Shown here: piece by piece, positions 55,101 through 63,028 of the stretch | How positions within the stretch are numbered: position 1 is the first letter of the stretch | Layout of the letters: each line of letters begins with the position of its first letter | Source: Bacteroidota bacterium | Lineage (GTDB): Bacteria > Bacteroidota > Bacteroidia > Bacteroidales > VadinHA17 | Direction: 5' to 3' | Assembly: GCA_029547705.1 (NCBI GenBank) | Contig: JAKPOU010000035.1 | Coordinates: 1-64,000 of the forward strand | Length of the DNA stretch: 64,000 bases | Translations under genes and position numbers: made by a program | Notes under the pieces: model-generated | Database searches by the model: none | Told to the model about the DNA's origin: nothing | The model's input: the letters and a program-made list of their open reading frames with translations, nothing else

Positions 55101-55366
55101 ACAGATCTATGAACTATTTATCGCTTGCTGCACTGAAGAAACTCGGACAGAAGCAGGAAGCAGATCTTTACCTGAGGCAGTGGATGGAAATTCCGGGGAA
55201 TGATAAAATAAAGGAATGGGCCCGGCTGATGCAGGAAGGCAGGAAAAATGAAGCCGGCGACATATTGAAATCGCTTGGTGAGTCCGGAGAGGGAACACCA
55301 TGGAATCCCCGCGACACTGATTCTGATTTCCGCCTGGTAAATGAAATTGCACAGAAGATAAACTGA
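52199..55366 (+). CDS. DUF5107-like secreted protein with TPR repeats
   Basis: The product has 1055 residues from the ATG at 52199, which starts a signal peptide (MKKIIASSLLTLFLLAAYAQ); the tracked start at 52079 lies 40 codons earlier without any signal. Residues ~50-330 carry a DUF5107-like beta-sandwich (WVAPDIGGKVWGALDKKT, GGIEHNFGSIGHAP, ETISHWYNPTDLKTSLYHWENA) that looks related to the mutarotase-like fold used by some carbohydrate enzymes. From ~480 to the end are tandem TPR repeats (YSQAATLLEKCLEKDPFFMPAL, ALEITQKAINMF). It is probably periplasmic or surface-exposed and may bind or cleave a glycan. Its operon partners are the membrane and haem-propeller proteins, and the divergent SusC/SusD pair may import the product. 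Confidence 0.8.
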   Translation: MKKIIASSLLTLFLLAAYAQEARISEEYIPFTTYSFNDPDPVARPGSIFPYFRFDGFSYTPEVVKHKMIVLENKWIKVWVAPDIGGKVWGALDKKTNKYFIYHNNVVKFRDIAMRGPWTSGGIEHNFGSIGHAPTTSTPVDYSWQKNDDGSVSCFVGSMDLSSRTEWRVEVRLPKDKAWFETISHWYNPTDLKTSLYHWENASADGTNDLRFYFPGKAEIGHGGEPGDWPVLKNGRDISLYGNNNFGSSKSYHVLGEYADWFAGLYERSNHGFGHWSRQPVKPGKKIWIWSLGRDGEIWVDLLTDTQKGNTQYIEIQTGLLYNQAGDGSTRSPFKHVFFEPGAVESFTELWFPLSDLAGVSTVSPEGALFAEKSENRCTIQFQALGYVRDKLQITDTEGKVISEFELNLEPEQIFSRSVELENFNVKVRLANGELRYNLADREENFVDRPLSMQENFDWESVYGLYTRGVEKMRQRQYSQAATLLEKCLEKDPFFMPALTALAETDIRFMKFDEAERKLLEVIRFDTYDPDANFLYGTLLMRKKEFNKARDAFGVTLRSVQYKATSRNKLALIALSENRLEEAWKYAMDAVEYNAKDRNNYGTAAVVARLKGDRGSHEELLGKMLKMDPLNHFALFEKYYMLKDETSKTGFLSRITGEFKYETHIELALWYFNAGLLNEAISVMEICPENPVADYLTAYLMSLKNNAEKAQFYLTRAINADDKLVFPYREEYAAVLEWADKQQQSWKTKYYSAILYWNRTRNDIAEKYFSECGDQPDSYSFYLSRGRFHDETGGRAETDYLKALKLGENNWRPYHTLYNYYVAHNKYDRALEITQKAINMFRDKYVIAFDHAMSLLYNGKYDESVRILERIRILPYEGAGYGRMAWKNANLLNALDYYSGRNYRRASVYAANAYKWPENLGVGRPYTVDERAEDFVNAMILERSGNKRKSAELYENIARYNGGKPAGNRSMNYLSLAALKKLGQKQEADLYLRQWMEIPGNDKIKEWARLMQEGRKNEAGDILKSLGESGEGTPWNPRDTDSDFRLVNEIAQKIN

Positions 55367-55449
55367 TCTGCAGTTATTCCTCAGATCCGGATAAATAAGG
55401 TTCCGGGTGCCATTTTCAGTCTGAGTAAGCGGCATCCGGAATTTTATTG

Positions 55450-55839
55450 TCAGAACCAGGTCTGGACCAGAACCTTGTTGTCATGCTGGAACTCACTGAT
55501 CCTGTACCAGATATTATTATCATTCTCAATCTGGTACATCCAGTATCCAAACGGACCCGGTGACTGGTACACCCTCCTCAGATAAAGCCGGTCGCCTTCC
55601 GAAAATTCACACTTCCTTGCATAGGTTGATATCTTCCCGTAAACAGTGTCCTGTGTGGTTTTTATCCAGATAAGGTGCGGTGATCCGATTTTTACCGGAT
55701 CACTGTGCCTTGAATCCACAAACTCACCTACATACTTGCGTGTGATAAACAATTCATCCTCATGCATCATTGCTGACTTGTTTGAGGTGGCGCAGGAAAA
55801 GGCAAGCATTATTAACAGAACAAATCCGCTTTTTTTCAT
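55450..55839 (-). CDS. Small lipoprotein of unknown function
   Basis: The product has 129 residues from the ATG at 55839, which begins a lipoprotein signal (KSGFVLLIMLAFSC); the tracked 55887 start adds 16 residues without a signal character. The mature domain is beta-rich with many charged and aromatic residues (ELFITRKYVGEFVDSRHSD, LRRVYQSPGPFGYWMYQIEND, WYRISEF). I do not recognise a family. It is convergent with the DUF5107 gene and is served by the promoter at 55957-55988. Confidence 0.65.
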   Translation of the reverse strand: MKKSGFVLLIMLAFSCATSNKSAMMHEDELFITRKYVGEFVDSRHSDPVKIGSPHLIWIKTTQDTVYGKISTYARKCEFSEGDRLYLRRVYQSPGPFGYWMYQIENDNNIWYRISEFQHDNKVLVQTWF

Positions 55840-55956
55840 GACCTGATAACTTTTAACCAACACTTCCCGCTGACAGAAAACCCTCATGAGTCAACGGGTA
55901 CGATGAAGAATTAAATCAATAATGAAACTGCCGGAAAATCCTTTGCAGCCTCATGC

Positions 55957-55988
55957 CAAAGATAATGTTTAATGATATGGTTTGCAAA
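55957..55988 (-). promoter_or_regulatory. Bacteroidetes-type promoter for the small lipoprotein
   Basis: On the minus strand TTTG (55985-55988) is followed after 20 bp by TATCTTTG (55957-55964). Both elements and spacing fit the consensus. The start point would be near 55950, about 110 bp before the lipoprotein ATG. The tracked minus ORF at 55911-56156 is a shadow. Confidence 0.55.
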
Positions 55989-56223
55989 CAGATAACCCCA
56001 AGGGCCCCGCTTTAAACCTGTTTTTCGGGGTTTTCTGTCAGCCGTATCACAGGCTTCGCTTACTTGTGCCGTTGACTGATGACAAATTTGGAGACATTGG
56101 TCAAAATTTACAAAAAATCGTATTGCAAAGGGCTTTAAAGCTGAAAACTGTTTCACCGGAAAGGGTTCTGCCTGCTGTCAGTCAAATTCTGAGCAGCGGA
56201 TAAAAGTTTCAGTAGTCGTTTTT
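55989..56223. other. Non-coding gap
   Basis: This stretch between the lipoprotein promoter and the palindrome before the zinc-ribbon gene has only short shadow ORFs. CCCCG (56005-56009) and CGGGG could pair across about 16 bases, with TTTTC after, a weak hairpin. I see no gene, RNA or repeat I can support. Confidence 0.4.
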
Positions 56224-56241
56224 AACCGTTTATAAACGGTT
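56224..56241. promoter_or_regulatory. 18-bp perfect palindrome before the zinc-ribbon gene
   Basis: AACCGTTTATAAACGGTT reads the same on both strands. It lies 29 bp before the GTG start at 56271 and is flanked by T-rich sequence. Two uses are possible: an operator for a dimeric regulator, or a hairpin with TTATTATC after it. Its closeness to a start codon favours an operator or a translation-control stem. Confidence 0.55.
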
Positions 56242-56270
56242 TTTATTATCTTTATCAAAACTTCAGTGCT

Positions 56271-56636
56271 GTGGAAAAAAAATGTCTCGACTGCGGCGAA
56301 TCAATCCGTGGCCGCACAGATAAAAAGTTCTGTTCCGATCAGTGCAGGAACAATTACAACAACAGGCTTAACCGTGACACAAACAATTTTGTCCGAAATG
56401 TGCACGGACTGCTGAGGAAGAACAGGAGGATACTTGCCGACCTTTACAGGGAGGGAATGCTGAGAGTACACAAGGATGCATTGTTTGCACTTGGTTACAA
56501 TTTCAGCTTCTTTACCCATATTATTGAAAGCACCGGCGGGTATAAGTACTATTACTGTTTTGAATATGGTTTCCGGGAAGCAGGCAACGACTTCATCGAA
56601 CTTAAGGAGAACAGCCGCTATCTCAATTATCAATGA
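56271..56636 (+). CDS. Small zinc-ribbon protein of unknown function
   Basis: The protein has 121 residues and begins at a GTG. The N-terminus has CLDCGESIRGRTDKKFCSDQC, two CxxC-type knuckles (CxxC and CxxxC) that should bind one zinc, followed by NNYNNRLN, a pattern shared with small uncharacterised proteins that may bind nucleic acid. The middle is basic (LLRKNRRILADLYREGMLRVHKD) and helical, and the C-terminus is aromatic-rich (GGYKYYYCFEYGF). It could be a DNA-binding regulator, perhaps of its own promoter through the palindrome just upstream; that link is inference. Its 3' end overlaps the convergent PIG-L gene by 14 bp. Confidence 0.75.
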   Translation: MEKKCLDCGESIRGRTDKKFCSDQCRNNYNNRLNRDTNNFVRNVHGLLRKNRRILADLYREGMLRVHKDALFALGYNFSFFTHIIESTGGYKYYYCFEYGFREAGNDFIELKENSRYLNYQ

Positions 56637-57513
56637 AGGGAAAGTAATGCCTGAGATTATTTTTCGTAAGACGTGTTCCATATCCTGAATCCTGGAAGGC
56701 TTCACAATACCTGGCACCGCCACCTTTCTCCGGTCCGTACATTTCAATAAGTTTTTCCCTGTAAGGCTCTGCGCTTGAGCCATTCTTGCGTGTTCTGCCA
56801 AGCCATTCCCTTCTTTCAGAGTCGGTTGCCGGAACTTCGGCCAGTCCGCCCCTGTTATACGGCAGCCATTCGTACATTTGTGAAGTATGCTGATGGTACA
56901 TGTCAATCTTTTTTTCGATGACATCATCAATGATAACGCATACATCCGGCCTGAACGGCACGGGATTGACAAACCCGTCACTCATATACAGGAAGAGGGG
57001 ATTCTTATCCAGATGCGGTACTCCGGGAAGTATCCTCGGAACAGTGACCATGTATGCCGCATCCAGGACTAGAGTTCCGGTATATCTGTGATCGGGATGA
57101 TAGTCGTACGGGCGGGGAAAAATAACAATATCAGCCTTGTGCTCCCTTATCAGCCTAATCACTTCAAGCCTGTTTTTGTATGTAGGCATAAGTTTCCCGT
57201 CATGGTTACCGAGGGTAATGTATTTAACACCTATTGTTTCCCCGGCTTTTCTCGCCTCTTCTCTCCTGATCTTTGCAAGTTTTGCAGGCTTAATACTCTG
57301 ATGGCCGGCATCACCGCTGGTAAGTGAAACCAGAAGTACATCATGACCAAGCTGAGCCCATTTATAGGCAGTTCCCCCGACCTTGTCGGGATCGTCAGGG
57401 TGTGCACCTATGACAATTATATGAAGCTTTTCCGCCTGGCTGTCCTGTGCCGGTACTGTTTGCGAAAACAAAAACAGTGCAATGATCTGGAAAATTGTTA
57501 CAAGCACTTTCAT
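56623..57513 (-). CDS. Secreted PIG-L/LmbE-type deacetylase
   Basis: The product has 296 residues from the ATG at 57513, which opens a signal peptide (to about VPAQ); the tracked 57555 start adds 14 odd residues. The zinc-binding motifs are IVIGAHPDD near residue 36 and the later DYHPDHRYTG. The usual AHPDDEE sequence is changed to AHPDDPD. The family removes acetyl groups from N-acetylglucosamine-type sugars or related amides. Export suggests action on envelope or scavenged glycans. It is next to an M28 peptidase gene (75 bp from the latter's end), so both may process envelope or diet material. Confidence 0.88.
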   Translation of the reverse strand: MKVLVTIFQIIALFLFSQTVPAQDSQAEKLHIIVIGAHPDDPDKVGGTAYKWAQLGHDVLLVSLTSGDAGHQSIKPAKLAKIRREEARKAGETIGVKYITLGNHDGKLMPTYKNRLEVIRLIREHKADIVIFPRPYDYHPDHRYTGTLVLDAAYMVTVPRILPGVPHLDKNPLFLYMSDGFVNPVPFRPDVCVIIDDVIEKKIDMYHQHTSQMYEWLPYNRGGLAEVPATDSERREWLGRTRKNGSSAEPYREKLIEMYGPEKGGGARYCEAFQDSGYGTRLTKNNLRHYFPFIDN

Positions 57514-57588
57514 ATCATAAAATTTAAATGTTGAACTCCCTGTTTCCCGGCGCATGTTCCATTTGTACCGATGCCGGCCTGACTGTTT

Positions 57589-59187
57589 TCACCATTCACT
57601 GTTAGCCAGATCCCAGATATTCACAAAACTGATGCGAATGATCTTTTCCATTATATCCTGATCAATTGTGTGGATCTCATCGGAAGGAGTATGATACTCC
57701 TCCCTGTGGCCTGGCTTGAACCGCATTACCGGTATCCCGGCTTCCACGAATGACCTGTGGTCGCTGCCTCCAGGAGGATTGTCGGAAGGATGGTAATTAA
57801 CTTCCAGGTCGATGCCATATTTTTTCAGATTGGCTTCCGTAATATCCCTGAAAAGGGCCCGGGAAGCAGTATAGGTCATGTCAACCCCTTTTTTGTTTTC
57901 TTCCGAAATATATCTTGAGATCATATCAAAATTAAGGTTCATCCGGATATTCTCCAGGGGAATGACCGGGTTCCTTACAAAATACCTTGAGCCGAGAAGT
58001 CCTGTCTCTTCTGATGACCACAGTGCGATAATTATGGTTTTGCCGGGTTTCACACCGGTTGCCTTCAGGGCCTTTGCCAGCATGAGTGCGCCAACGGTTC
58101 CGGAAGCATTATCATCGGCGCCGTTCCAGATGTAACCGTCTTTCATGCCCAGGTGATCATAATGGGCACCGATCACAATCGCCTGATCCGTATCATCACC
58201 CTCAATAATTCCAATGACGTTTCTAACTGCAACCTGCGACAATATTGCATCAGAGCTGAAGCTGACCGATCTGCCGCTCAGCATCGGCAGGTCATATGAT
58301 CTGTTCTGCCCGGCATGCTTGATGTATTCGGAAATGCTTATGCCTGATCCCTTTAGTATTTCCGCCGCTGCCGCCGCCGAGATTCTTATTCTTATCAGAT
58401 TATCCGGCATGGTTTTTCCGGGAAGATAGTATTGCGGCCTGTATGTATACGGTCCCCGGCTTCTTTCGGCGGGTGACATATTCAGGAATTCGGGTTCCGG
58501 TGCTTTTCCGGCCAATAACAGGCCGGGATCGAATTCAAGTATTCCGGCTGCGCCTTTTTCCCTGGCATAATCTTCAGCAGCACGCAGGGATGTATTTATT
58601 TCATGTGGCGTAAGTCTTTTATCAGCGAATTCGGGATATCCTGATATTATTAATATGAATTTGCCCCTGATATCAGTTTTCCTGAAATCATCGAATTTAA
58701 TTTTTTCATTTCTGAAACCATAACCGGCAAATACTACGGGAGCTTCTGTCCGGACGGACCTGTAAAGGGGGCGTACAGAAAAATCCACGTTATTGGCAAG
58801 GTTTATTGTCCTTGTGCCGTCTCCCGAGCGGATTGAAATGCTGACTGAAGGCTCCCCGGAAGGAAGAGCCCTGATTAGTGAAAAATTCTGAAAATATGAC
58901 CTTTCTCCGGCTGCTCCTGTTATGGTATAGTCAGTTCTCCCGGAATGGTCTCCCCCGGGTTTTACACCGTACAGCCGCAGCATGCTTGCAATATAATCAC
59001 CTGCCAGGTACTCACCGCGTTCTCCTGCTGCCCGTCCTTCCGTCCAGTCTGAGGCAAGAAATCCGAGCTGGGCCATGATGGCATCTGTTGTAATTGCGTG
59101 CAGACCTTTTTCAACCGCGGTAAGCTGCGCATTCAAAATGCTGATATTCAACATGTAAACCAAAAGAATGGCAGGCTTTCCCTTCAT
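57589..59187 (-). CDS. Secreted M28-family zinc aminopeptidase
   Basis: The protein has 532 residues. After a signal peptide comes a protease-associated (PA-like) domain (about residues 130-300, with VVFAGYGFRNEKIKFDDF and KFILIISGYPEF). The M28 core shows GAHYDHLG, GADDNASGTVGALMLA, ALWSSEETGLLGSRYF (catalytic and metal glutamates), the aspartate in LNFDMIS and GGSDHRSF with the last histidine. All five zinc ligands of a two-zinc exopeptidase appear present. It removes N-terminal amino acids from peptides outside the cytoplasm. It is divergent from the TlpA-like gene across 119 bp. Confidence 0.92.
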   Translation of the reverse strand: MKGKPAILLVYMLNISILNAQLTAVEKGLHAITTDAIMAQLGFLASDWTEGRAAGERGEYLAGDYIASMLRLYGVKPGGDHSGRTDYTITGAAGERSYFQNFSLIRALPSGEPSVSISIRSGDGTRTINLANNVDFSVRPLYRSVRTEAPVVFAGYGFRNEKIKFDDFRKTDIRGKFILIISGYPEFADKRLTPHEINTSLRAAEDYAREKGAAGILEFDPGLLLAGKAPEPEFLNMSPAERSRGPYTYRPQYYLPGKTMPDNLIRIRISAAAAAEILKGSGISISEYIKHAGQNRSYDLPMLSGRSVSFSSDAILSQVAVRNVIGIIEGDDTDQAIVIGAHYDHLGMKDGYIWNGADDNASGTVGALMLAKALKATGVKPGKTIIIALWSSEETGLLGSRYFVRNPVIPLENIRMNLNFDMISRYISEENKKGVDMTYTASRALFRDITEANLKKYGIDLEVNYHPSDNPPGGSDHRSFVEAGIPVMRFKPGHREEYHTPSDEIHTIDQDIMEKIIRISFVNIWDLANSEW

Positions 59188-59256
59188 CTGAATCTCAATT
59201 TTTCACTAAATTACTAATATAATCAGAACGGAAAAGAGAATGAACAAGCTGTACAG

Positions 59257-59264
59257 TATTTTTG
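59257..59264 (+). promoter_or_regulatory. Possible -7 element for the thioredoxin-like gene
   Basis: TATTTTTG matches TAnnTTTG, 42 bp ahead of the ATG at 59307. The -33 TTTG is not evident, so the call is weak. Confidence 0.35.
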
Positions 59265-59306
59265 TTAAAGAAAAATGGTATTTAAACTATTTATGCGGTA
59301 TAGGAA

Positions 59307-59840
59307 ATGAAAACAAGACAATTTTTTATTCTGTTACTGACGTTCCTCCTGTCAGTATCATGGATCAGTGCTCAGAAAGCTGATGAACGGGGCTATATTG
59401 TAAAAACGGGTGACATGGCTCCTGATTTCACCATCAGGGAGGCCGGGGGCAGAACCTACAAACTTTCGGACCTCAGGGGGAAAATTGTCATGCTTCAGTT
59501 CACTGCAAGCTGGTGTGGAGTATGCCGTAAGGAAATGCCTTTTATTGAAAAGGAAATATGGCTTCCGAAAAAGAATTCAGGCCTGGTTGTTATAGGCATT
59601 GACCGGGATGAACCGGAAGAAACCGTGCTCAGGTTTAAAAAGGACATGGGTATAAGCTATCCGCTGGCACTTGATCCGGGAGCTGACATCTTTGCATTAT
59701 ATGCCTTAAAGGAGGCAGGAGTTACCAGAAATGTGATAATTGACCGGCAGGGGAAAATAATTTTTCTCACCCGCCTGTTCGACCGGGAAGAATTTGACAT
59801 GATGAAGATCCGTATCTTCTCAGCCCTTGAAGGGAAATAA
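59307..59840 (+). CDS. Secreted TlpA/ResA-like thioredoxin
   Basis: The protein has 177 residues. A signal peptide (to about ISAQ) precedes a thioredoxin fold with APDFTIREAGG, LRGKIVMLQFTASWCGVCRKEMP (active-site CGVC, about residues 72-75) and VVIGIDRDE. The cis-proline loop that normally reads GVPT/GTPT is GVTRNVIID here, so the proline is missing. It is expected to reduce or shuffle disulfides outside the cytoplasm, but the altered loop may change substrate choice. It could serve the nearby cysteine-bearing envelope proteins; this is only a suggestion. Confidence 0.88.
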   Translation: MKTRQFFILLLTFLLSVSWISAQKADERGYIVKTGDMAPDFTIREAGGRTYKLSDLRGKIVMLQFTASWCGVCRKEMPFIEKEIWLPKKNSGLVVIGIDRDEPEETVLRFKKDMGISYPLALDPGADIFALYALKEAGVTRNVIIDRQGKIIFLTRLFDREEFDMMKIRIFSALEGK

Positions 59841-59979
59841 CTGCCCCGGGTATATTTCTCCTGAAAAGACAGAAAATCTGCATCTTTTTGTAACCTTTTT
59901 AATGTTTGACCGTTTTATTATAAAATCCGGTGTGAAAGTTATTATTTCGAATTAAACCAATTAACTTAAACAGTATATC

Positions 59980-60615
59980 ATGAAAAATCTATTGGCAATT
60001 CTGTTATCAGTATTTCTGGCATTACCTGTGGCCGGCCAGCTGGATTTCGGCATCAAGGCGGGACTGAATACTACTTCAATAACGATGGATGATCTCAAGA
60101 CAGTCGCTTCCGGAGATATTTCATATACCGTTGAAAAGGCAAAGGGTGCGGCTTATGGTTTTCACGGAGGAGTATTTCTCAGACTGGGATTGAATAAAAT
60201 ATTCCTGCAGCCCGAACTGCTTTTTTCCACGAGGACAAATGAATATACCGTGACAAATCTGAAGGAGGATCTTTCATCACTGGAATCACAAAAGTTTAAT
60301 AAACTGGATCTTCCGGTAATGGCAGGCCTGAAATTCGGACCGGTAAGGATCAATGCCGGTCCTTCTGCATCACTGCTCATTAATTCACCGGGAGACCTTA
60401 TCAGGAATCCCGAGTTCAATACAATGTATTCAAGGATGACCTTTGGCTACCAGGCCGGAGTCGGACTGGATCTGTTTGACCTGCTGACCATAGATATACG
60501 CTATGAGGGCAGCCTGAAAAAATATCAGAATCAGATAGAAAACGCTGTCGGAACCAGGGTAGCCCTGGATGACCGGCCAAATGCATTTCTTTTCAGCCTG
60601 GGGATAATGTTCTGA
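59980..60615 (+). CDS. Outer membrane beta-barrel protein (PorT-like)
   Basis: The protein has 211 residues. The signal peptide (MKNLLAILLSVFLALPVAGQ) is followed by LDFGIKAGLNTTSI, the standard opening of the small outer-membrane-barrel family in Bacteroidetes. Alternating strands (FHGGVFLRLGLNKIFLQPELLFS, FGYQAGVGLDLFDLLTIDIRYEG) suggest an eight-strand barrel, ending in FLFSLGIMF, a good outer-membrane insertion signal. The role is uncertain: structural, adhesive or part of an export apparatus. A clear terminator follows. Confidence 0.85.
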   Translation: MKNLLAILLSVFLALPVAGQLDFGIKAGLNTTSITMDDLKTVASGDISYTVEKAKGAAYGFHGGVFLRLGLNKIFLQPELLFSTRTNEYTVTNLKEDLSSLESQKFNKLDLPVMAGLKFGPVRINAGPSASLLINSPGDLIRNPEFNTMYSRMTFGYQAGVGLDLFDLLTIDIRYEGSLKKYQNQIENAVGTRVALDDRPNAFLFSLGIMF

Positions 60616-60633
60616 GGAACATGGGAGTAAAAG

Positions 60634-60666
60634 AAGGGTCGTGTCAGAGCACTGACCCTTTTTTTT
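60634..60666 (+). terminator. Intrinsic terminator after the beta-barrel gene
   Basis: AAGGGTC and GACCCTT pair around a 13-nt loop, which can itself form GTCAG/CTGAC, followed by TTTTTTTT. It ends the beta-barrel transcript. The remaining ~250 bp up to the MltG start carries no gene I can support. Confidence 0.85.
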
Positions 60667-60922
60667 AATTCATCTGACCGGATCCTGCTGTATTAAATAC
60701 GGAAATACTTCCTGTTGCCTGTCTCATAAAGGCCTGGTCCGTCATCCATTCCGTATGCTGTCCGGGATACCTGTATGTGTCTTAGTGTTATAAATCCGGA
60801 TAAAGGGATGTTGAAGGCCCCGGGGATCCCTGTACTGATTCCGGCCATTATATTGCTTCATTATTGGGACCACGGTTTGATCTTTCTGACAATATCCCTA
60901 ATTTTGCCTTCTTCGGAAAAAG

Positions 60923-61957
60923 ATGAAACACAAAACAGCCAAGACACTGCTTTTCCTGGCGGGATTCCTGATTCTGGCCGGAATTGTACTGTTGATCAAT
61001 ATTTTTTTCAGTCTTCATATTTCTCCCGGTGATGATGATGAGATTGTTCTTTATATCCCGGATAGAGCTTCCTATCCGCAGGCCATGGATTCAATAAAGG
61101 CTCATCTTCCTGTGAAGCACCCTGCCGCCTTTGACTGGATCGCGAAAAGGAAAAATTATCCGGCCAATGTAAAGCCGGGCCGCTATGTGATCAGTCACAG
61201 AATGAGTTATATTGAAGTAATAAACATGTTTCGCTCGGGCGACCAGGTTCCCGTGAATATTACATTCAACAACGTACGTACAATATATGATCTTGCCGGC
61301 AGGGTTGGCGGCCGTATCAGTGCTGATTCCGCTTCAATAACAGGGTTTCTGGAGAATCCTGATAATTATTCAGCTGACGGTTTTAACAGGGAAACCATTA
61401 TTTCCGTTTTTATTCCCAATACCTACAAATTTTTCTGGAATACCGGACCGGCAGATTTTTATTCAAGGATGCTGCGTGAATACAGGAGATTCTGGAATGA
61501 GGACAGACTTAACAAGGCAGGGGAGACCGGGCTTGATCCCGTGGAGGTATCAATTCTTGCATCGATAGTTGATGATGAGGCTGCAAGGTCTGATGAAAAA
61601 CCCAGGATAGCAGGCGTTTATCTGAACAGGCTGAAAAGGGGTATTCCTCTTCAGGCTGATCCCACAATTAAATTCGCACTTGCTGATTTTTCAATGACCA
61701 GGGTTCTCAGGCGCCATCTCAATGTCGATTCTCCCTATAACACCTACAAGTACAGGGGGCTTCCTCCGGGTCCCATCGGCTGCCCGACAATTGAGAGTAT
61801 TGATGCGGTGCTGAATGCCGAGAAACATGATTTTATTTATTTTGTGGCACAGGCCGATTTTTCAGGTTATCATCATTTTTCCCGGACATTGGCGGAGCAT
61901 AACAGATATGCCGCAATCTATCAGAGAGAACTTAACAAGAGGAAAATTTTCAAATAA
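60923..61957 (+). CDS. mltG: Endolytic murein transglycosylase
   Basis: The protein has 344 residues. One N-terminal membrane segment (LLFLAGFLILAGIVLLINIFF) anchors it in the inner membrane. The YceG domain cleaves nascent peptidoglycan strands and is thought to end chain growth. The catalytic glutamate lies in ILASIVDDEAARSDE. GVYLNRLKRGIPLQADPTIKFAL and SPYNTYKYRGLPPGPIGCP are family hallmarks. Length is normal. It converges on murB with an 8-bp overlap, so two cell-wall genes meet tail to tail. Confidence 0.93.
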   Translation: MKHKTAKTLLFLAGFLILAGIVLLINIFFSLHISPGDDDEIVLYIPDRASYPQAMDSIKAHLPVKHPAAFDWIAKRKNYPANVKPGRYVISHRMSYIEVINMFRSGDQVPVNITFNNVRTIYDLAGRVGGRISADSASITGFLENPDNYSADGFNRETIISVFIPNTYKFFWNTGPADFYSRMLREYRRFWNEDRLNKAGETGLDPVEVSILASIVDDEAARSDEKPRIAGVYLNRLKRGIPLQADPTIKFALADFSMTRVLRRHLNVDSPYNTYKYRGLPPGPIGCPTIESIDAVLNAEKHDFIYFVAQADFSGYHHFSRTLAEHNRYAAIYQRELNKRKIFK

Positions 61958-62969
61958 GACCCAGCACTTCAACTTCACGTTCAAGATCAAGTCCGTATTT
62001 TGCTTTTACGGATTTTCTGATTTCCTCAGACAACCTGTAGATATCCGCACCGGTGGCATTCCCGTGATTCACCAGTACCAGGGACTGGCTGTGATGAACT
62101 CCTGCATCCCCGCTTCTCCGCCCTTTCCAGCCGCATTGTTCGATAAGCCAGCCTGCAGCAAGCTTCCTTCCGCCTGAGGGATCATTGTAAACCGGCAGGC
62201 CGGGAAAGGCTTTTTTAAGCTCTCCGGCAAAAACAGGACTGACAACGGGATTTTTGAAAAAACTGCCGGCATTTCCTGATACGGCAGGATCGGGCAGCCT
62301 GCTTCTCCTGATTTTTATAACGGCCTTCCTTATATTCTGAACAGAAGGCCCTCCGAGTCTGTCTGCCTCTTCCCTCAGGTTTCCGTAATCCAGATTGTAA
62401 TGCGGATTCTTCCTGAGCCTGAAAAACACCCTTGTTATCAGATATTTTCCCTTCAATTCATTTTTAAAAACCGAATTCCTGTATCCGAAGCCGCATTCAT
62501 GGTTTTCAAATATCCTTTTTGTTCCGTCAGTTGTGCTGACAGCACTGAGCCTTACAACCGATTCTCCCGCCTCAGCGCCGTATGCTCCGATATTCTGTAC
62601 CGGAACAGCACCGGTCAGACCGGGTATGAAGGAAAGGTTTTCCAGGCCCTGATAACCCTTTTTCACGGTCCATTCAACAAAGCTGTCCCACACTATCCCG
62701 GAACCCGCCGAGATAATTACAAATTCATCATCCTGCCATTCATTCCTGATTCCCCTGATGGCTGATCTGACGATTGTTCCGTGAAAATCAGAAGTGAACA
62801 GCAGATTGCTGCCCTCACCGATTATAAAAACTTCTTCTTTAGCCCGGCCGGCTTTCCTGAAAAATTCAGCAGCTTCCCTTTCGGTATGAACAATCACAAA
62901 ATTGTCTGCCGTACAGTCAATCCCGAAGGTGTTATTCTTTTTTAATGAATATGATTTAATATACAGCAT
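61950..62969 (-). CDS. murB: UDP-N-acetylenolpyruvoylglucosamine reductase
   Basis: The protein has 339 residues, a cytoplasmic FAD enzyme that reduces UDP-GlcNAc-enolpyruvate to UDP-MurNAc. The FAD-binding region has VFIIGEGSNLLF and LSFIPGLTGAVPVQNIGAYGAE. The proton-donor serine is in NAGSFFKNP, and the C-terminal catalytic glutamate lies in VEVLG. Length and layout match the long (type I) MurB. A TATCTTTG -7-like sequence lies 18-25 bp before the start but without a -33 partner. Confidence 0.95.
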   Translation of the reverse strand: MLYIKSYSLKKNNTFGIDCTADNFVIVHTEREAAEFFRKAGRAKEEVFIIGEGSNLLFTSDFHGTIVRSAIRGIRNEWQDDEFVIISAGSGIVWDSFVEWTVKKGYQGLENLSFIPGLTGAVPVQNIGAYGAEAGESVVRLSAVSTTDGTKRIFENHECGFGYRNSVFKNELKGKYLITRVFFRLRKNPHYNLDYGNLREEADRLGGPSVQNIRKAVIKIRRSRLPDPAVSGNAGSFFKNPVVSPVFAGELKKAFPGLPVYNDPSGGRKLAAGWLIEQCGWKGRRSGDAGVHHSQSLVLVNHGNATGADIYRLSEEIRKSVKAKYGLDLEREVEVLGLI

Positions 62970-63028
62970 TGCTTTTACAACCAGGGCAAAGATAATTATT
63001 ACTGAATCAATATTGCTAACTTTGCCTC

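Noticed and set aside
55982-56203. 73-residue plus-strand ORF
   Set aside because: It has no motif or start context and overlaps a good minus-strand promoter; treated as non-coding.
60775-61032. 85-residue ORF overlapping the MltG start
   Set aside because: It is out of frame with MltG, crosses its signal segment and shows no family resemblance.
63017-63024. TAACTTTG as promoter of the glycosyltransferase
   Set aside because: It ends four bases before the ATG and has no -33 TTTG, so the start point would fall inside the gene.
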